A stretch of 64,000 bases of DNA, from assembly GCF_023700755.1 (NCBI RefSeq), contig NZ_JAMKOJ010000002.1:436329-500328 (forward strand), read 5' to 3'. This document shows, piece after piece, positions 38,602-47,841 of this stretch. Below the pieces are notes generated by a model. The model did no database searches and had not been told where the DNA came from. It saw nothing but the letters and a program-made list of their open reading frames with translations. The position numbers and the translations under genes are program-made. Numbering within the stretch: the stretch's first letter is position 1; each line of letters opens with the position of its first letter. This DNA is from Allorhizobium sonneratiae. Its GTDB lineage: Bacteria; Pseudomonadota; Alphaproteobacteria; Rhizobiales; Rhizobiaceae.

Positions 38602-38685
38602 AGACCAATTCCAGCAAAAATCTGACACCGTTGCGCCTCTGGACTTGCCTGAAAACAGAGAGTCAGAGTGTTTCACTGAACGCTG
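38602..38685 (+). repeat. Palindromic repeat family C, degenerate copy
   Basis: AGACCAATTCCAGCAAAAATCTG, then GTTGCG and ACAGAGAGTCAGAGTGTTTCA in the order of family C (compare 50152-50256), with several substitutions. It is followed at once by a family B copy. Confidence 0.55.
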
Positions 38686-38791
38686 TAAATCATATCATGT
38701 TTCATTGTCCTCAATGAAACGATGCCGTCCATGCGACGCATCAAAGACTGAAAGCACGTTGCATCAGGCTGATAAGACGCAACATGCTTTA
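38686..38791 (+). repeat. Palindromic repeat family B, copy 2
   Basis: About 106 bp, with hairpin GTTTCATTGTCCTCAATGAAAC and a second hairpin with arms AAAGCACGTTGC/GCAACATGCTTT, ending in TTTA. The left terminus is changed (TAAATCATATCATG in place of TAAAGCATG). Its last bases supply the TAA stop codon of the TRIC-type gene on the other strand. Confidence 0.85.
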
Positions 38792-39427
38792 GTTCAGGAG
38801 ATCTTTGGGGTCGCGTCCAGGCTTGTGGCCACGGGTCGGAAATGTCCAGCCATAGTAAATGGCGCCACCACGCACGAGAAAAGCAGCCATCGTCCCACCT
38901 GCTGACGCCAGGGACAGGGACAAACCGAAAGTCGTAGCCAGCGTGAAGATCGAAGCGCCGATGAGTGCCGCTGTGATATAGATTTCCGGCCTGAGCAGTA
39001 CGGACGGCTCATTGGCGACAAGATCACGCAGGACACCGCCCAATGTTGCAGTCATCGTGCCAGTGACAATGGCAATGGTGACGGAACCGGTCGCCGCAAG
39101 ACCTTTGGCTGCCCCCATGACGCAATAGGCGGAAAGGCCGATGGCATCGAGCCAAATCAACAGCCGATAGCGCGATTCGATCAGAGGTGCGGTGAAAAAC
39201 ACCAGAACACCGATGGCACAACAGATGACGATATAAAGCGGATTGAGAACCCAGAACACCGGCAAACGGCCCAGAACAATGTCCCTCAGTGTGCCGCCGC
39301 CCGTGCCGGTGATGGTGGCCAGAAACAGAAAGCCGATGATATCGAGCTGTTTGCGCGAGGCTGACAGCGCCCCCGTGGCGGCAAACAGAGCCACACCGGC
39401 ATAGTCTAGATAGATCAGAAGCGACAT
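38789..39427 (-). CDS. TRIC-type cation channel family protein (UPF0126)
   Basis: 212 residues with seven predicted membrane segments in two repeated units, each with the family motif: GTGGGTLRDIVLGRLPVF and TLGGVLRDLVANEPSVLL. Prokaryotic TRIC proteins form trimeric monovalent-cation channels. The ATG at 39427 starts MSLLIYLDYAGVALFAATGAL. The stop codon lies in a family B repeat, so the insertion may have reset the C-terminus (…RGHKPGRDPKDLLN). Confidence 0.9.
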   Translation of the reverse strand: MSLLIYLDYAGVALFAATGALSASRKQLDIIGFLFLATITGTGGGTLRDIVLGRLPVFWVLNPLYIVICCAIGVLVFFTAPLIESRYRLLIWLDAIGLSAYCVMGAAKGLAATGSVTIAIVTGTMTATLGGVLRDLVANEPSVLLRPEIYITAALIGASIFTLATTFGLSLSLASAGGTMAAFLVRGGAIYYGWTFPTRGHKPGRDPKDLLN

Positions 39428-39612
39428 TCGGGTTCCTTGCGGCAACGGGCAGGATCGGCTTTCGCACAATCCTGCGTTTGAGACTTATTAACCCTGTAGC
39501 GTTAAAAACCCGTAGCATCCTGTGTTTTAGAAGACGCGCGCAGCATGAACGGATCAAGGCAATAGTGGCCATTTTTGCTTTGACAATGCACGTACAATGA
39601 GAGGGGCCGGTC

Positions 39613-40083
39613 ATGAAATTTGCTCTGAGACTTTTCCTGAGCCTGCTCTATGTTTTTTCAGGCAGCATGGCGCTTGCCCAGCAACAGCTCGTGTCGGATC
39701 CGGAGATTTTTGAAAAGGATCATTTCCGCAAGGTCTGCCAGACGGCCTCCTTCGACCCCAATTACGTCACGCGTCTCGATATCAATAATGACGGCCTCAT
39801 GGATGCGGTGGTCAACGAGGGTGGCTTGACCTGCGATGGCAAGCATGGTCCCGACTGCAACAATGAAGGCTGCCCGTATAATTTCTATGTTCAGGTGCAG
39901 GAGGGCGGTTATCTGCTGATCGCCACTGCGCGGATTTTTGGCTACGACTTCATCAAGCGCTACGGCAACATGGTTTTCGTGCTGAAAATGGCGCCGCATT
40001 ACTGCGACCGCACCGATGACAAGCCTTGTGAAATGACAGTCAGGGTGCGCGGCGTGATGTTTGTGACGCTGTTCAAGAAGTAG
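39613..40083 (+). CDS. Exported cysteine-rich protein with EF-hand-like motif
   Basis: 156 residues. Signal peptide MKFALRLFLSLLYVFSGSMALA, then a mature protein with about six Cys and one calcium-loop-like motif DINNDGLMDAV near residue 56. The repeated family member shape (DxNxDGxxD followed by a hydrophobic strand) is seen in FG-GAP/VCBS-like proteins. The ATG has GAGAGGGGCC upstream. It is likely periplasmic, with disulfides. Function unknown. Its last 11 bp overlap the convergent DUF218 gene. Confidence 0.8.
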   Translation: MKFALRLFLSLLYVFSGSMALAQQQLVSDPEIFEKDHFRKVCQTASFDPNYVTRLDINNDGLMDAVVNEGGLTCDGKHGPDCNNEGCPYNFYVQVQEGGYLLIATARIFGYDFIKRYGNMVFVLKMAPHYCDRTDDKPCEMTVRVRGVMFVTLFKK

Positions 40084-40897
40084 ACGTGCCTACCGTCCCG
40101 GCCGGTTCCGGCGCGGGAAAGACCGTCGATATGCGCCCCGCAACCCGATAGGCCAGAAGACCCAGCCATTCACGCAATGCCGTTGCCGTGTTCCTTGCAT
40201 TCAGCGTGGGTTGGGTGAAATCGAGGCCAAGCCTTGTCTTGCCTGTTGTGCGGTAATCTGTCGGCCAGGGAAGAACGCTGATATCCTGTTGGCGCATCAG
40301 CCCCATGGCGCGGGGCATGTGAAAGGCAGACGTGATCAGAAGGCAGTCCTGGAGATTGTTCTTTTCCAGCAGGCTTTTGCTGTTTTCGATGTTTTCCTCA
40401 GTGTTTCGCGAGGTTTTGTCCAGAACCAGCCGCTCCGGTGCCAGACCGAAGGCGGTGAAAAAACGTCGGGCGGTCACGGCATCGCCGTCATAATCCCCGT
40501 TGAACGAGCCATCGCCGCCCGAGACCAGAATTTTCGCGCCGGGAAATTTCAACGCCAGACGCAGAGCTTCGACATAGCGGTCTGCCGCCTCGTTCATTTC
40601 ATAGCCCTTTCGTGCCGTGTTGATGTCGGAGGAAAAAGCCCCACCGAGAACAATCATACAGGAGACAGCCTGTGGATCATGGCCCGGCTTGGGAAAGCGC
40701 GCTTCAAGGCTCTGCAGGGCCACAGTGCCTGCCGTGGTATACAGCGTGACGAACAGGATCAGCAATCCCAGCGTCGTGGCGGCAAAACCGATGCGACGGA
40801 ACCGGGTCAGGCTGACAATCAGTCCGAAAAGGCCAAGAAGAAAGGTGAGAGACAGGGGCTGCGCCAGCAGCCAAAGCAGTTTTCCAAGCAGAAACAT
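40073..40897 (-). CDS. YdcF/DUF218 family membrane protein
   Basis: 274 residues. Two N-terminal membrane segments (about 5-30 and 36-60) precede a DUF218 domain: MIVLGGAFSSD, ILVSGGDGSFNGDYDGD, LDKTSRNTEENIENSK and LLITSAFHMPRA, in the usual order of the ElyC/SanA/YdcF group. These proteins are tied to envelope polysaccharide synthesis in several bacteria. The ATG at 40897 is chosen over 40927, which lacks a ribosome site; both are weak. Single gene. Confidence 0.88.
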   Translation of the reverse strand: MFLLGKLLWLLAQPLSLTFLLGLFGLIVSLTRFRRIGFAATTLGLLILFVTLYTTAGTVALQSLEARFPKPGHDPQAVSCMIVLGGAFSSDINTARKGYEMNEAADRYVEALRLALKFPGAKILVSGGDGSFNGDYDGDAVTARRFFTAFGLAPERLVLDKTSRNTEENIENSKSLLEKNNLQDCLLITSAFHMPRAMGLMRQQDISVLPWPTDYRTTGKTRLGLDFTQPTLNARNTATALREWLGLLAYRVAGRISTVFPAPEPAGTVGTSTS

Positions 40898-40964
40898 GGG
40901 GATTCTCTTCACACCAAATGAACGCATTCAGCCGGTGAAAGACAATTATGACATTTGAATGATT

Positions 40965-41040
<76 letters not shown>

Positions 41041-41262
41041 ATCAGGATGCCGGCTGACCCGGCCCGGGAACCTTGGAAGCGCTGCTTCCGTCGGTGTGGC
41101 GGCTTATTACTGTGCGGCTTGCGCCGTGACAAGGGGGAAAATGCCGGTCATGACATTTTTTTGACGTCCAGAAGCGCAAAAACAAGACAAAGCCTTGAAA
41201 ATGAACAAAAAGAAAAGGCCGCACCAATCCGGCACGGCCTTTTGAACGATGCATGCAAACGA

Positions 41263-41646
41263 TCAGACTTCGTCTTCGTCGCCGGTCACGCCAATGATAC
41301 CGGACATGTCGTCGTCCTCATCATCGTCATCCGCTTCAAGGAAGGTGTCGTCATCGTCATCGATTTCGACATCGTCGTCGCCCATATCGGGAATGTCGTC
41401 TCCGCCTGCGGCCTCATCGGCATCTTCGAGGGAGACCATTTCGATATCGGTGTTTTCGGTATCGACTTCCGCCACATCCTCTTCTTCGGCCTTCTCCATG
41501 ATCGAAGCAACGGAGGTCTCTTCAAAATAAGAGAGCGGCCAGGATTTGCCCGTATAGGGCGACACGATCGGATCCTTGTTCAGATCGTAGAATTTCTTGC
41601 CCGTGTCGGGGCAAGTGCGTTTGGTTCCAAGTTCTGCCTTCGCCAC
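41263..41646 (-). CDS. TIGR02300-type acidic protein
   Basis: 127 residues. The N-terminal ~40 residues (AKAELGTKRTCPDTGKKFYDLNKDPIVSPYTGKSW) are the conserved domain; the rest is extremely acidic, with D/E runs (DDDVEIDDDDDTFLEADDDDEDDD split). The GTG at 41646 has GAGG 8 nt upstream; a TTG two codons earlier has poor spacing. The family is restricted to alphaproteobacteria and its function is unknown. The N-terminal domain has only one Cys, so it is not a zinc finger. The acidic tail could bind cations or basic proteins. Confidence 0.88.
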   Translation of the reverse strand: MAKAELGTKRTCPDTGKKFYDLNKDPIVSPYTGKSWPLSYFEETSVASIMEKAEEEDVAEVDTENTDIEMVSLEDADEAAGGDDIPDMGDDDVEIDDDDDTFLEADDDDEDDDMSGIIGVTGDEDEV

Positions 41647-41879
41647 TGTCAAAGCCTCATGAGCACGTGAAGATTAGGGGCATACGCCAAATCCGGGTAT
41701 TGTCCGGGATAATTCAAGACGCTGGCCTTAATCGTTATGGCGGTTTCTGTCAAAGGCAAACTGAAAATGCGCCTTTCACGGCATGAACAGGCATTCCACA
41801 CGCTTATTTCTGCGCACGGAACAGGCTGCGCATGCGGCAGCAGCCCGGGGATGACCGCAGGGCGGGCCTGTGTTAGAGC

Positions 41880-41914
41880 GTCGGGCCAATTCCGGTTACA
41901 GTCTCTGGCCCGAC
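41880..41914 (+). promoter_or_regulatory. Hairpin in the cmk leader
   Basis: Arms GTCGGGCCA (41880-41888) and TGGCCCGAC (41906-41914) are perfect 9-bp complements around a 17-nt loop, 28 bp before the cmk start and ahead of its GGAGGGAGG site. It may be a leader hairpin or the 3' end of an upstream transcript. Confidence 0.5.
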
Positions 41915-41942
41915 ATGGGGCGACGCAGGAGGGAGGCCCATC

Positions 41943-42596
41943 ATGGCACAGAATAGTCCAGCCCATACCATCATCGCCATCGATGGCCCGGCCGCTGCGG
42001 GAAAAGGCACGCTGTCGCGCCGGATTGCCGAGGAATACGGCTTTCATCACCTTGATACCGGCCTCACCTACCGCGCCACCGCCAAGGCGCTCATCGATCG
42101 CGGCCTGCCACTCGATGATGAAGCGGTGGCAGAGCAGGTGGCGCTGGATCTCGACCTCACAGGTCTCGACCGCGAGATCCTGTCAGCCCATGCGATTGGT
42201 GAGGCTGCGTCGAAAGTGGCGATCATGCCCGCCGTGCGCCGCGCTCTGGTCGAAACCCAGCGCCGCTTTGCCGCCAAAGCGCCCGGCACGGTACTGGATG
42301 GGCGCGACATCGGCACCGTTGTCTGCCCGGATGCGACTGTGAAGCTTTATGTCACGGCGACGGCTGAAGTGCGGGCGCGCCGCCGCCACGAGGAAATGGT
42401 GGCAAAGGGACAGGCTGCCGATTACGCCACCATACTGGATGACGTCAGGCGCCGCGATGCGCGCGATATGGGGCGCGCTGACAGTCCTTTGAAACCAGCA
42501 GACGATGCGCACTTGATCGATACGTCCGAAATGAGTATAGAGGCGGCATTTCAGGCGGCAAAGGTCTTGATCGAGGCTGCCTTGAAGACGAAATGA
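41943..42596 (+). CDS. cmk: Cytidylate kinase
   Basis: 217 residues. It phosphorylates CMP/dCMP with ATP. P-loop GPAAAGKGT is at 15-23, followed by [12 protein letters not shown] and [14 protein letters not shown], typical of bacterial CMP kinases. A strong GGAGGGAGG precedes the ATG. It lies 156 bp upstream of rpsA, the conserved cmk-rpsA pair, and is probably co-transcribed with it. Confidence 0.96.
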   Translation: MAQNSPAHTIIAIDGPAAAGKGTLSRRIAEEYGFHHLDTGLTYRATAKALIDRGLPLDDEAVAEQVALDLDLTGLDREILSAHAIGEAASKVAIMPAVRRALVETQRRFAAKAPGTVLDGRDIGTVVCPDATVKLYVTATAEVRARRRHEEMVAKGQAADYATILDDVRRRDARDMGRADSPLKPADDAHLIDTSEMSIEAAFQAAKVLIEAALKTK

Positions 42597-42721
42597 CAGA
42601 TGGACGGGCGTTCGACACCCTGTCCTTATCAGCCGCAACCTTGTCCTTGCGCCGGATTGCTCTCTTCAAAGAGGGCGGACGAGGAAGCGGCCGGTTTCAA
42701 CACCAGCCCACCGGCGCGCAC

Positions 42722-42739
42722 GCATCCTTTGAAGGATGC
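42722..42739 (+). promoter_or_regulatory. Hairpin just before the rpsA ribosome site
   Basis: GCATCCTT-TG-AAGGATGC is a perfect 8-bp stem ending 3 nt before the AGGAG of rpsA. S1 is known to repress its own translation through leader structure in E. coli, so this is a candidate autoregulatory hairpin. Confidence 0.55.
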
Positions 42740-42752
42740 ATCAGGAGTTATC

Positions 42753-44456
42753 ATGTCTGTTTCTACCCCGACGCGGGACGATTTCGCGGCCCTGCTGGAA
42801 GAGTCCTTCGCCAAGTCCGATCTGGCCGAAGGCTATGTTGCCAAGGGCATCATCACGGCCATCGAGAAGGACGTCGCCATTGTTGACGTTGGTCTCAAGG
42901 TCGAAGGCCGCGTTCCGCTGAAGGAATTCGGTGCCAGGGCCAAGGATGGCGCGCTGAAGATCGGCGACGAAGTCGAAGTTTATGTCGAGCGCATCGAAAA
43001 CGCTCTCGGCGAAGCCGTTCTGTCGCGCGAAAAGGCTCGCCGCGAAGAAAGCTGGATCAAGCTCGAAGCCAAGTTCGAAGCCGGCGAGCGCGTTGAAGGC
43101 GTTATCTTCAACCAGGTCAAGGGTGGCTTCACGGTCGATCTCGACGGCGCTGTTGCCTTCCTGCCGCGTTCGCAGGTCGATATCCGTCCGATCCGCGACG
43201 TGACCCCGCTGATGCACAACCCGCAGCCCTTCGAAATCCTCAAGATGGACAAGCGCCGTGGCAACATCGTTGTCTCGCGCCGTACGGTTCTCGAAGAAAG
43301 CCGCGCCGAGCAGCGTTCTGAAATCGTTCAGAACCTCGAAGAAGGTCAGGTTGTTGAAGGCGTTGTCAAGAACATCACCGATTACGGTGCGTTCGTTGAC
43401 CTCGGCGGCATTGACGGCCTGCTGCACGTCACCGACATGGCATGGCGCCGCGTCAACCATCCGTCGGAAATCCTGAACATCGGCCAGACGGTCAAGGTTC
43501 AGATCATCCGCATCAACCAGGAAACCCACCGCATCTCGCTCGGCATGAAGCAGCTCGAGTCGGATCCGTGGGATGGCATCGCTGCCAAGTACCCGGTTGG
43601 CAAGAAGATCTCCGGCACCGTGACCAACATCACCGATTACGGTGCATTCGTTGAGCTGGAGCCGGGCATTGAAGGCCTGATCCACATCTCCGAAATGTCC
43701 TGGACGAAGAAGAACGTTCACCCCGGCAAGATCCTGTCCACCAGCCAGGAAGTTGACGTGGTCGTTCTCGAAGTCGATCCGTCCAAGCGCCGTATCTCGC
43801 TTGGCCTGAAGCAGACGCTTGAAAATCCGTGGCAGGCCTTTGCCTACAGCCATCCGGCTGGCACGGAAGTGGAAGGCGAGGTCAAGAACAAGACCGAATT
43901 CGGTCTGTTCATCGGTCTTGAAGGCGATGTCGACGGCATGGTTCACCTGTCGGATCTCGACTGGAACCGTCCGGGCGAGCAGGTCATCGAAGAATACAAC
44001 AAGGGCGATGTCGTCAAGGCTGTCGTTCTCGATGTAGACGTAGACAAGGAACGTATCTCGCTCGGCATCAAGCAGCTTGGCCGCGATAGCGTTGGCGAAG
44101 CAGCCCAGTCCGGCGACCTGCGCAAGAACGCCGTCGTTTCGGCTGAAATCATTGGCGTCAATGATGGCGGCATCGAAGTGAAGCTGGTGAACCACGAAGA
44201 CCTCGTGACCTTCATCCGCCGCGCCGACCTGTCGCGTGACCGTGACGAACAGCGTCCTGAGCGCTTCTCGGTCGGTCAGGTTGTCGATGCCCGCGTCGTC
44301 AACTTCTCCAAGAAGGACCGCAAGGTTATGCTGTCGATCAAGGCTCTCGAGATCGCAGAAGAGAAGGAAGCCGTCGCCCAGTTCGGTTCCTCCGATTCGG
44401 GTGCGTCGCTCGGCGACATTCTCGGTGCAGCTCTGAAGAACCGCACCGGCGAATAA
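42753..44456 (+). CDS. rpsA: 30S ribosomal protein S1
   Basis: 567 residues with six S1 RNA-binding repeats (for example GVVKNITDYGAFVDLGGIDGLLHV and GTVTNITDYGAFVELEPGIEGLIH, split). It unfolds mRNA for translation initiation. The ATG at 42753 has CAGGAG upstream; a 51-residue upstream extension of the frame is rejected. Codon use is biased to CGC/GAA/AAG, typical of a highly expressed gene, and unlike the neighbours. Ends at a strong terminator. Confidence 0.97.
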   Translation: MSVSTPTRDDFAALLEESFAKSDLAEGYVAKGIITAIEKDVAIVDVGLKVEGRVPLKEFGARAKDGALKIGDEVEVYVERIENALGEAVLSREKARREESWIKLEAKFEAGERVEGVIFNQVKGGFTVDLDGAVAFLPRSQVDIRPIRDVTPLMHNPQPFEILKMDKRRGNIVVSRRTVLEESRAEQRSEIVQNLEEGQVVEGVVKNITDYGAFVDLGGIDGLLHVTDMAWRRVNHPSEILNIGQTVKVQIIRINQETHRISLGMKQLESDPWDGIAAKYPVGKKISGTVTNITDYGAFVELEPGIEGLIHISEMSWTKKNVHPGKILSTSQEVDVVVLEVDPSKRRISLGLKQTLENPWQAFAYSHPAGTEVEGEVKNKTEFGLFIGLEGDVDGMVHLSDLDWNRPGEQVIEEYNKGDVVKAVVLDVDVDKERISLGIKQLGRDSVGEAAQSGDLRKNAVVSAEIIGVNDGGIEVKLVNHEDLVTFIRRADLSRDRDEQRPERFSVGQVVDARVVNFSKKDRKVMLSIKALEIAEEKEAVAQFGSSDSGASLGDILGAALKNRTGE

Positions 44457-44478
44457 TCGCCAGACACCCTTTTGGGAC

Positions 44479-44514
44479 AAGGCCGCCGGAGTATCCCTCC
44501 GGCGGCTTTTTTAT
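44479..44514 (+). terminator. Rho-independent terminator of rpsA
   Basis: GCCGCCGGA/TCCGGCGGC, a perfect 9-bp stem with 7-nt loop, followed by TTTTTTATT, 23 bp after the rpsA stop. Confidence 0.95.
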
Positions 44515-44816
44515 TAACCGTTGTTTTTGCGATTTTACTATTTGTTAACGCTATTCTCTCATTCTTCTCTCTAAGCCGATTCGCTTGCCTGTGTGGGTAT
44601 AGAGCGCCTCAACGGCAGGCATTAGCAGCGCATCTCTTCCAGCATTTCACTGTTTCACGGAAACACTGAAATGCTCTAACTCTCTGTTTTTACGCATTTC
44701 CAGACGGAAAACCGCTATACACTTTTCCGGGAAATGCTCTCGTGTTCAGTCCGGCCCGCATGAGCGGTGTCCATTAACCCTTATCCTCCATCAGGCTGCA
44801 TTTGAGAGGGATCGCC
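44515..44816. other. 302-bp intergenic region
   Basis: No gene is supported; a 65-residue hydrophobic open frame beginning in the terminator lacks a credible start. The region contains a family C repeat (44641-44741) and the ribosome site of the next gene. Confidence 0.6.
44641..44741 (-). repeat. Palindromic repeat family C, copy 2 (RIME-like)
   Basis: About 100 bp in minus orientation: AGAGCATTTCCCGGAAAAG, CGGTTTTCCGTCTGGAAATG, AAAACAGAGAGTTAGAGCA and GTGTTTCCGTGAAACAGTG are successive parts. The last one is a near-perfect hairpin (GTTTCC/GTGAAAC). It matches 50152-50256 throughout. Confidence 0.85.
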
Positions 44817-46883
44817 ATGCTGCCTCCCGTTCAGACCCAATCGCGCGCTACTCCGATCCAGCAGGATGGACAGGCAGGCGGCGCTGACGCCCGCTCCGCA
44901 GCGATGTTTCCGGTCAATGGCCTGATCCGTGTGGATCAGGAAAACGCCTCGGCGATTGCCGGACGAATCAACGATCTGATGCTGAACGGACGGGGCAGTA
45001 TCCAGAGTGATCTCGCCACCATTGCTGATCTGGCAGGCCCGGCGATTGGCCTTGTCCGGCAACCGGGAGAAAGCGACAGTGCTTTTACCACCCGCTTCAT
45101 CACCGCTCTGGCCGATCTGAAACCGGGCGACAGGCTTGCCCTTCAGACCAGTCTTGCCAATGCGATGAAGGGTCTGCAACTGGATATGCTATTGCAGATC
45201 CTGAGCAATCCCGAGGGGCCTGAGGCAGCGTTGCTGTCGGCCGCCATGGATATTCTGCGCAACAATCGCGGCGATCTCAAAACGCAGTCGGTTGTGCTGT
45301 CCTATAGCCAGAATGATGCCGCACCGGTGAAAACGTCACAACTTGGCGGACAAGGCACCCCACTCTCCCCGACAGGAGAGATGTCTCCTGCTGCTTCTCC
45401 CGCAGGTGCGACCGTCGACGCTGAAACATCTGCTGCCGTCATACTGTCACGGCCATCGGCGCCGACGAGCGTTCCACAGGAGAGCATCGGCCCCTCTCCC
45501 GCCACTCTGGCCTCTTCTGCCAGCCCATCCATGGGCCTTGAGCCCGGCTCCGGCGCGCCGGAAGGTTCGGGGACGACTCCAGCTCTTACAGCGCCTTCCG
45601 CGAGCAACAGATTGCAGGATGCTTCTGCCCTAAACCCTGCCAGTAGCTTGACCGCAAACATTGGCCCAACGACGCTGGCAAACGCTGCACCAGAGCCCGC
45701 AATGCCGTCCATAGATGGACAAAAGCCATGGCCGCTGTCTGTGGCCAACCCAAATGCCCAAGCCGCAGCGCCAGCCGCCCCCCTTCAACAGCAAGGGGAA
45801 ACCGCCGTGCCGCTTGCTGCCGCCACGGCAACGCAACAGGCCACCATTGCCGGCGTGCATCAGAGCCTTGCTGCCGCATCGCAAAACAGCGCCCAACCCG
45901 TTAATCGACCAACCGTGGCGGCAACGTCTGGGCCTTCGCAACAACTTCCAATCGGTTGGACTGAAGAACCGCAATCTACCGTATCCGGCGACAGGAATGC
46001 GCTCCACACATCAAGGATGGATGCCAACCCCGGCGCGGTCACGCCTCAGCCGAAGGATGGGCAGATCCCCGCGACCGATAAAGGAGCAGAGCCCCTCTCG
46101 CATCGACCATCCGCAGCCATAGAGGAAAACGACCAGCAGAACCGGGCACTCGAAGCACAATCGGCCCTATTACTGATGACGGCGGCTGCAACGATCAATC
46201 AGCTTGTCGATGTATTAAAGCCTGCCGAGCACAACACTGCCGCAGAAACAGCCCTCTTCCGCCAGGTGTTTTTCCAGACGCCAGAGACGATAACGCAGCC
46301 AGACAGTCTGGCGGATCAGACGGACACAGCCCATGATGCGGCCAATCCGGCACGCTCCCCCTCCTCCAGCACCGGATCGGTGCTGCCGCAAGACGCATAT
46401 GCAGAAGAGGGTTCTACTGCACAGACCTCTGCGGTCAGAAACCAGCAGCTTGTCCTGTCCGTGGCTGCGTCACAGCAGCCCAATACCTCTGTGATCGTGC
46501 AGACCGCTCTGCCGCTGGGCGTACCCTTGCCGGTGGTGAGCTATCTGGCCGTTCAGGACGAGATCGACAAGGACAGGCCCCATACGATTGATGCCATTGA
46601 CGCACTTGGCGATGACGAAGACGACGAGCGCGGGCAGAAGCAACAGGATCGTCAGCAGCAACAGCCTGACGATGCGCCGCAGGGTGAACCAGACGACACC
46701 AGAAATGAGGAAGGCGTTTATGCCATCGTCGATCTCTTCGGGCAGGATGGCCAAAGCATTGTGACAATGGAAGCAGCCGATACACCCCCTTTGGCGGCAG
46801 AGACACTCTCCCTGCCATCACCGGCGCATGAGGAAGCCTTTCCTGCCGAAAACCTTTATCGCCGCATGGCCGATCTGGCGTAG
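44817..46883 (+). CDS. Large low-complexity protein of unknown function
   Basis: 688 residues; ATG 44817 has GAGAGG upstream. The N-terminal ~150 residues look folded and helical (NGLIRVDQENASAIAGRINDLM, then LADLKPGDRLALQTSLANAMKGLQLDMLLQIL, split). About 160-480 is Ala/Pro/Ser/Gln-rich and disordered. The last ~150 residues have an acidic and Gln-rich stretch (DDEDDERGQKQQDRQQQQPDD) before GVYAIVDLFGQDGQ. There is no signal peptide and no known domain. The layout recalls flagellar hook-length proteins, but the conserved FliK C-terminus is not visible, so no function is assigned. Confidence 0.7.
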   Translation: MLPPVQTQSRATPIQQDGQAGGADARSAAMFPVNGLIRVDQENASAIAGRINDLMLNGRGSIQSDLATIADLAGPAIGLVRQPGESDSAFTTRFITALADLKPGDRLALQTSLANAMKGLQLDMLLQILSNPEGPEAALLSAAMDILRNNRGDLKTQSVVLSYSQNDAAPVKTSQLGGQGTPLSPTGEMSPAASPAGATVDAETSAAVILSRPSAPTSVPQESIGPSPATLASSASPSMGLEPGSGAPEGSGTTPALTAPSASNRLQDASALNPASSLTANIGPTTLANAAPEPAMPSIDGQKPWPLSVANPNAQAAAPAAPLQQQGETAVPLAAATATQQATIAGVHQSLAAASQNSAQPVNRPTVAATSGPSQQLPIGWTEEPQSTVSGDRNALHTSRMDANPGAVTPQPKDGQIPATDKGAEPLSHRPSAAIEENDQQNRALEAQSALLLMTAAATINQLVDVLKPAEHNTAAETALFRQVFFQTPETITQPDSLADQTDTAHDAANPARSPSSSTGSVLPQDAYAEEGSTAQTSAVRNQQLVLSVAASQQPNTSVIVQTALPLGVPLPVVSYLAVQDEIDKDRPHTIDAIDALGDDEDDERGQKQQDRQQQQPDDAPQGEPDDTRNEEGVYAIVDLFGQDGQSIVTMEAADTPPLAAETLSLPSPAHEEAFPAENLYRRMADLA

Positions 46884-46887
46884 GCGG

Positions 46888-47841
46888 TCAACCGCCCAAT
46901 CCCAGAAGAAAGGCCCAGAAGGTAACAGACAGGACGCCAAAGGCTGTCGTCAGGGTGATTGTCGATGCCGCCAGTTCGTGACCGATACCGAAACGGTTGG
47001 CAATCAGCCAGGCATTGATGCCGGTCGGCACCGAGGCAGTCAGCACCATGGCCTGGGCCCAGGTGCCGGTAAGACCAACGATATGACAGCCGACCCAGAC
47101 ACAGGCGGGCAGGCAGAACAGTTTCAGGCCGCTGGTCAGCATGGCGATACCGGCATTGCCTGAGACGTGATAGCGCGTCAACGCCATGCCGAGCGACATG
47201 AGCGCCAGAGGTCCCGCCATGCCGGAAATCTGGGAGAGCACGCTTTCAATCGGCGACGGAACAGGCACGCCACTTTCATGCACAACAAGGCCGAGAAGAA
47301 GGCCGATGACCAGCGGATTGGTGAGGAGATTGCGGCCGACCTGCAACAGGACAGCACCGAGACCACGGGCATGTCCGCCAGTTTCCCGCCGTTCTGCATT
47401 TTCCATCATCACCGTGCCGATCACCATCATCAAGGGCAAATGCACCACCAGCAGAATGGACACGGCCACCAGACCGTCATTGCCGAGAACCCGGCTGATC
47501 AGCGGCAATCCAATAAAGACATTGTTGGCGAAAGAAGAAGACACGCCTGCCAGCACCCCGATCCGCCGGTCGCGGCCGAACAACCGTGTGGCCAGCAGAT
47601 GGCCGATCGTCCACGTGATAAGGATCCCGAAGAAATAGGCACTCCACAGACGCAAAGGCGATGCCGTGCCGAAATTGGCCGTGGTGATGGTGTGGAACAT
47701 CAAAACCGGCACTGCGACCTTGAAAACGAAGTCACCCAATTGCGGGCCGAGTTCACTTTTGACGAACCCGATTTTGACGACGGCCCATCCCGTCAGAATC
47801 AAAAGAAAAATCGGCAGAACGTCGAAAACGATGGCAAGCAT
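46888..47841 (-). CDS. AEC family transporter
   Basis: 317 residues with ten predicted membrane segments in two halves, the auxin-efflux-carrier (AEC) fold. Landmarks are LILTGWAVVKIGFV, SSSFANNVFIGLPLI and GPLALMSLGMAL. Members export or import organic acids such as malate or malonate; substrate here is open. ATG at 47841 begins at the first helix. Convergent with the 688-residue protein gene, 4 bp apart. Confidence 0.9.
   Translation of the reverse strand: MLAIVFDVLPIFLLILTGWAVVKIGFVKSELGPQLGDFVFKVAVPVLMFHTITTANFGTASPLRLWSAYFFGILITWTIGHLLATRLFGRDRRIGVLAGVSSSFANNVFIGLPLISRVLGNDGLVAVSILLVVHLPLMMVIGTVMMENAERRETGGHARGLGAVLLQVGRNLLTNPLVIGLLLGLVVHESGVPVPSPIESVLSQISGMAGPLALMSLGMALTRYHVSGNAGIAMLTSGLKLFCLPACVWVGCHIVGLTGTWAQAMVLTASVPTGINAWLIANRFGIGHELAASTITLTTAFGVLSVTFWAFLLGLGG

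Noticed and set aside
41042..41254. Coding frame next to tRNA-Ala
   Set aside because: No start with a ribosome site, no recognisable protein, and it is antisense to no gene; treated as noncoding.
44472..44669. 65-codon hydrophobic open frame after rpsA
   Set aside because: It starts within the rpsA terminator, has no ribosome site and lies largely in low-complexity AT-rich sequence.
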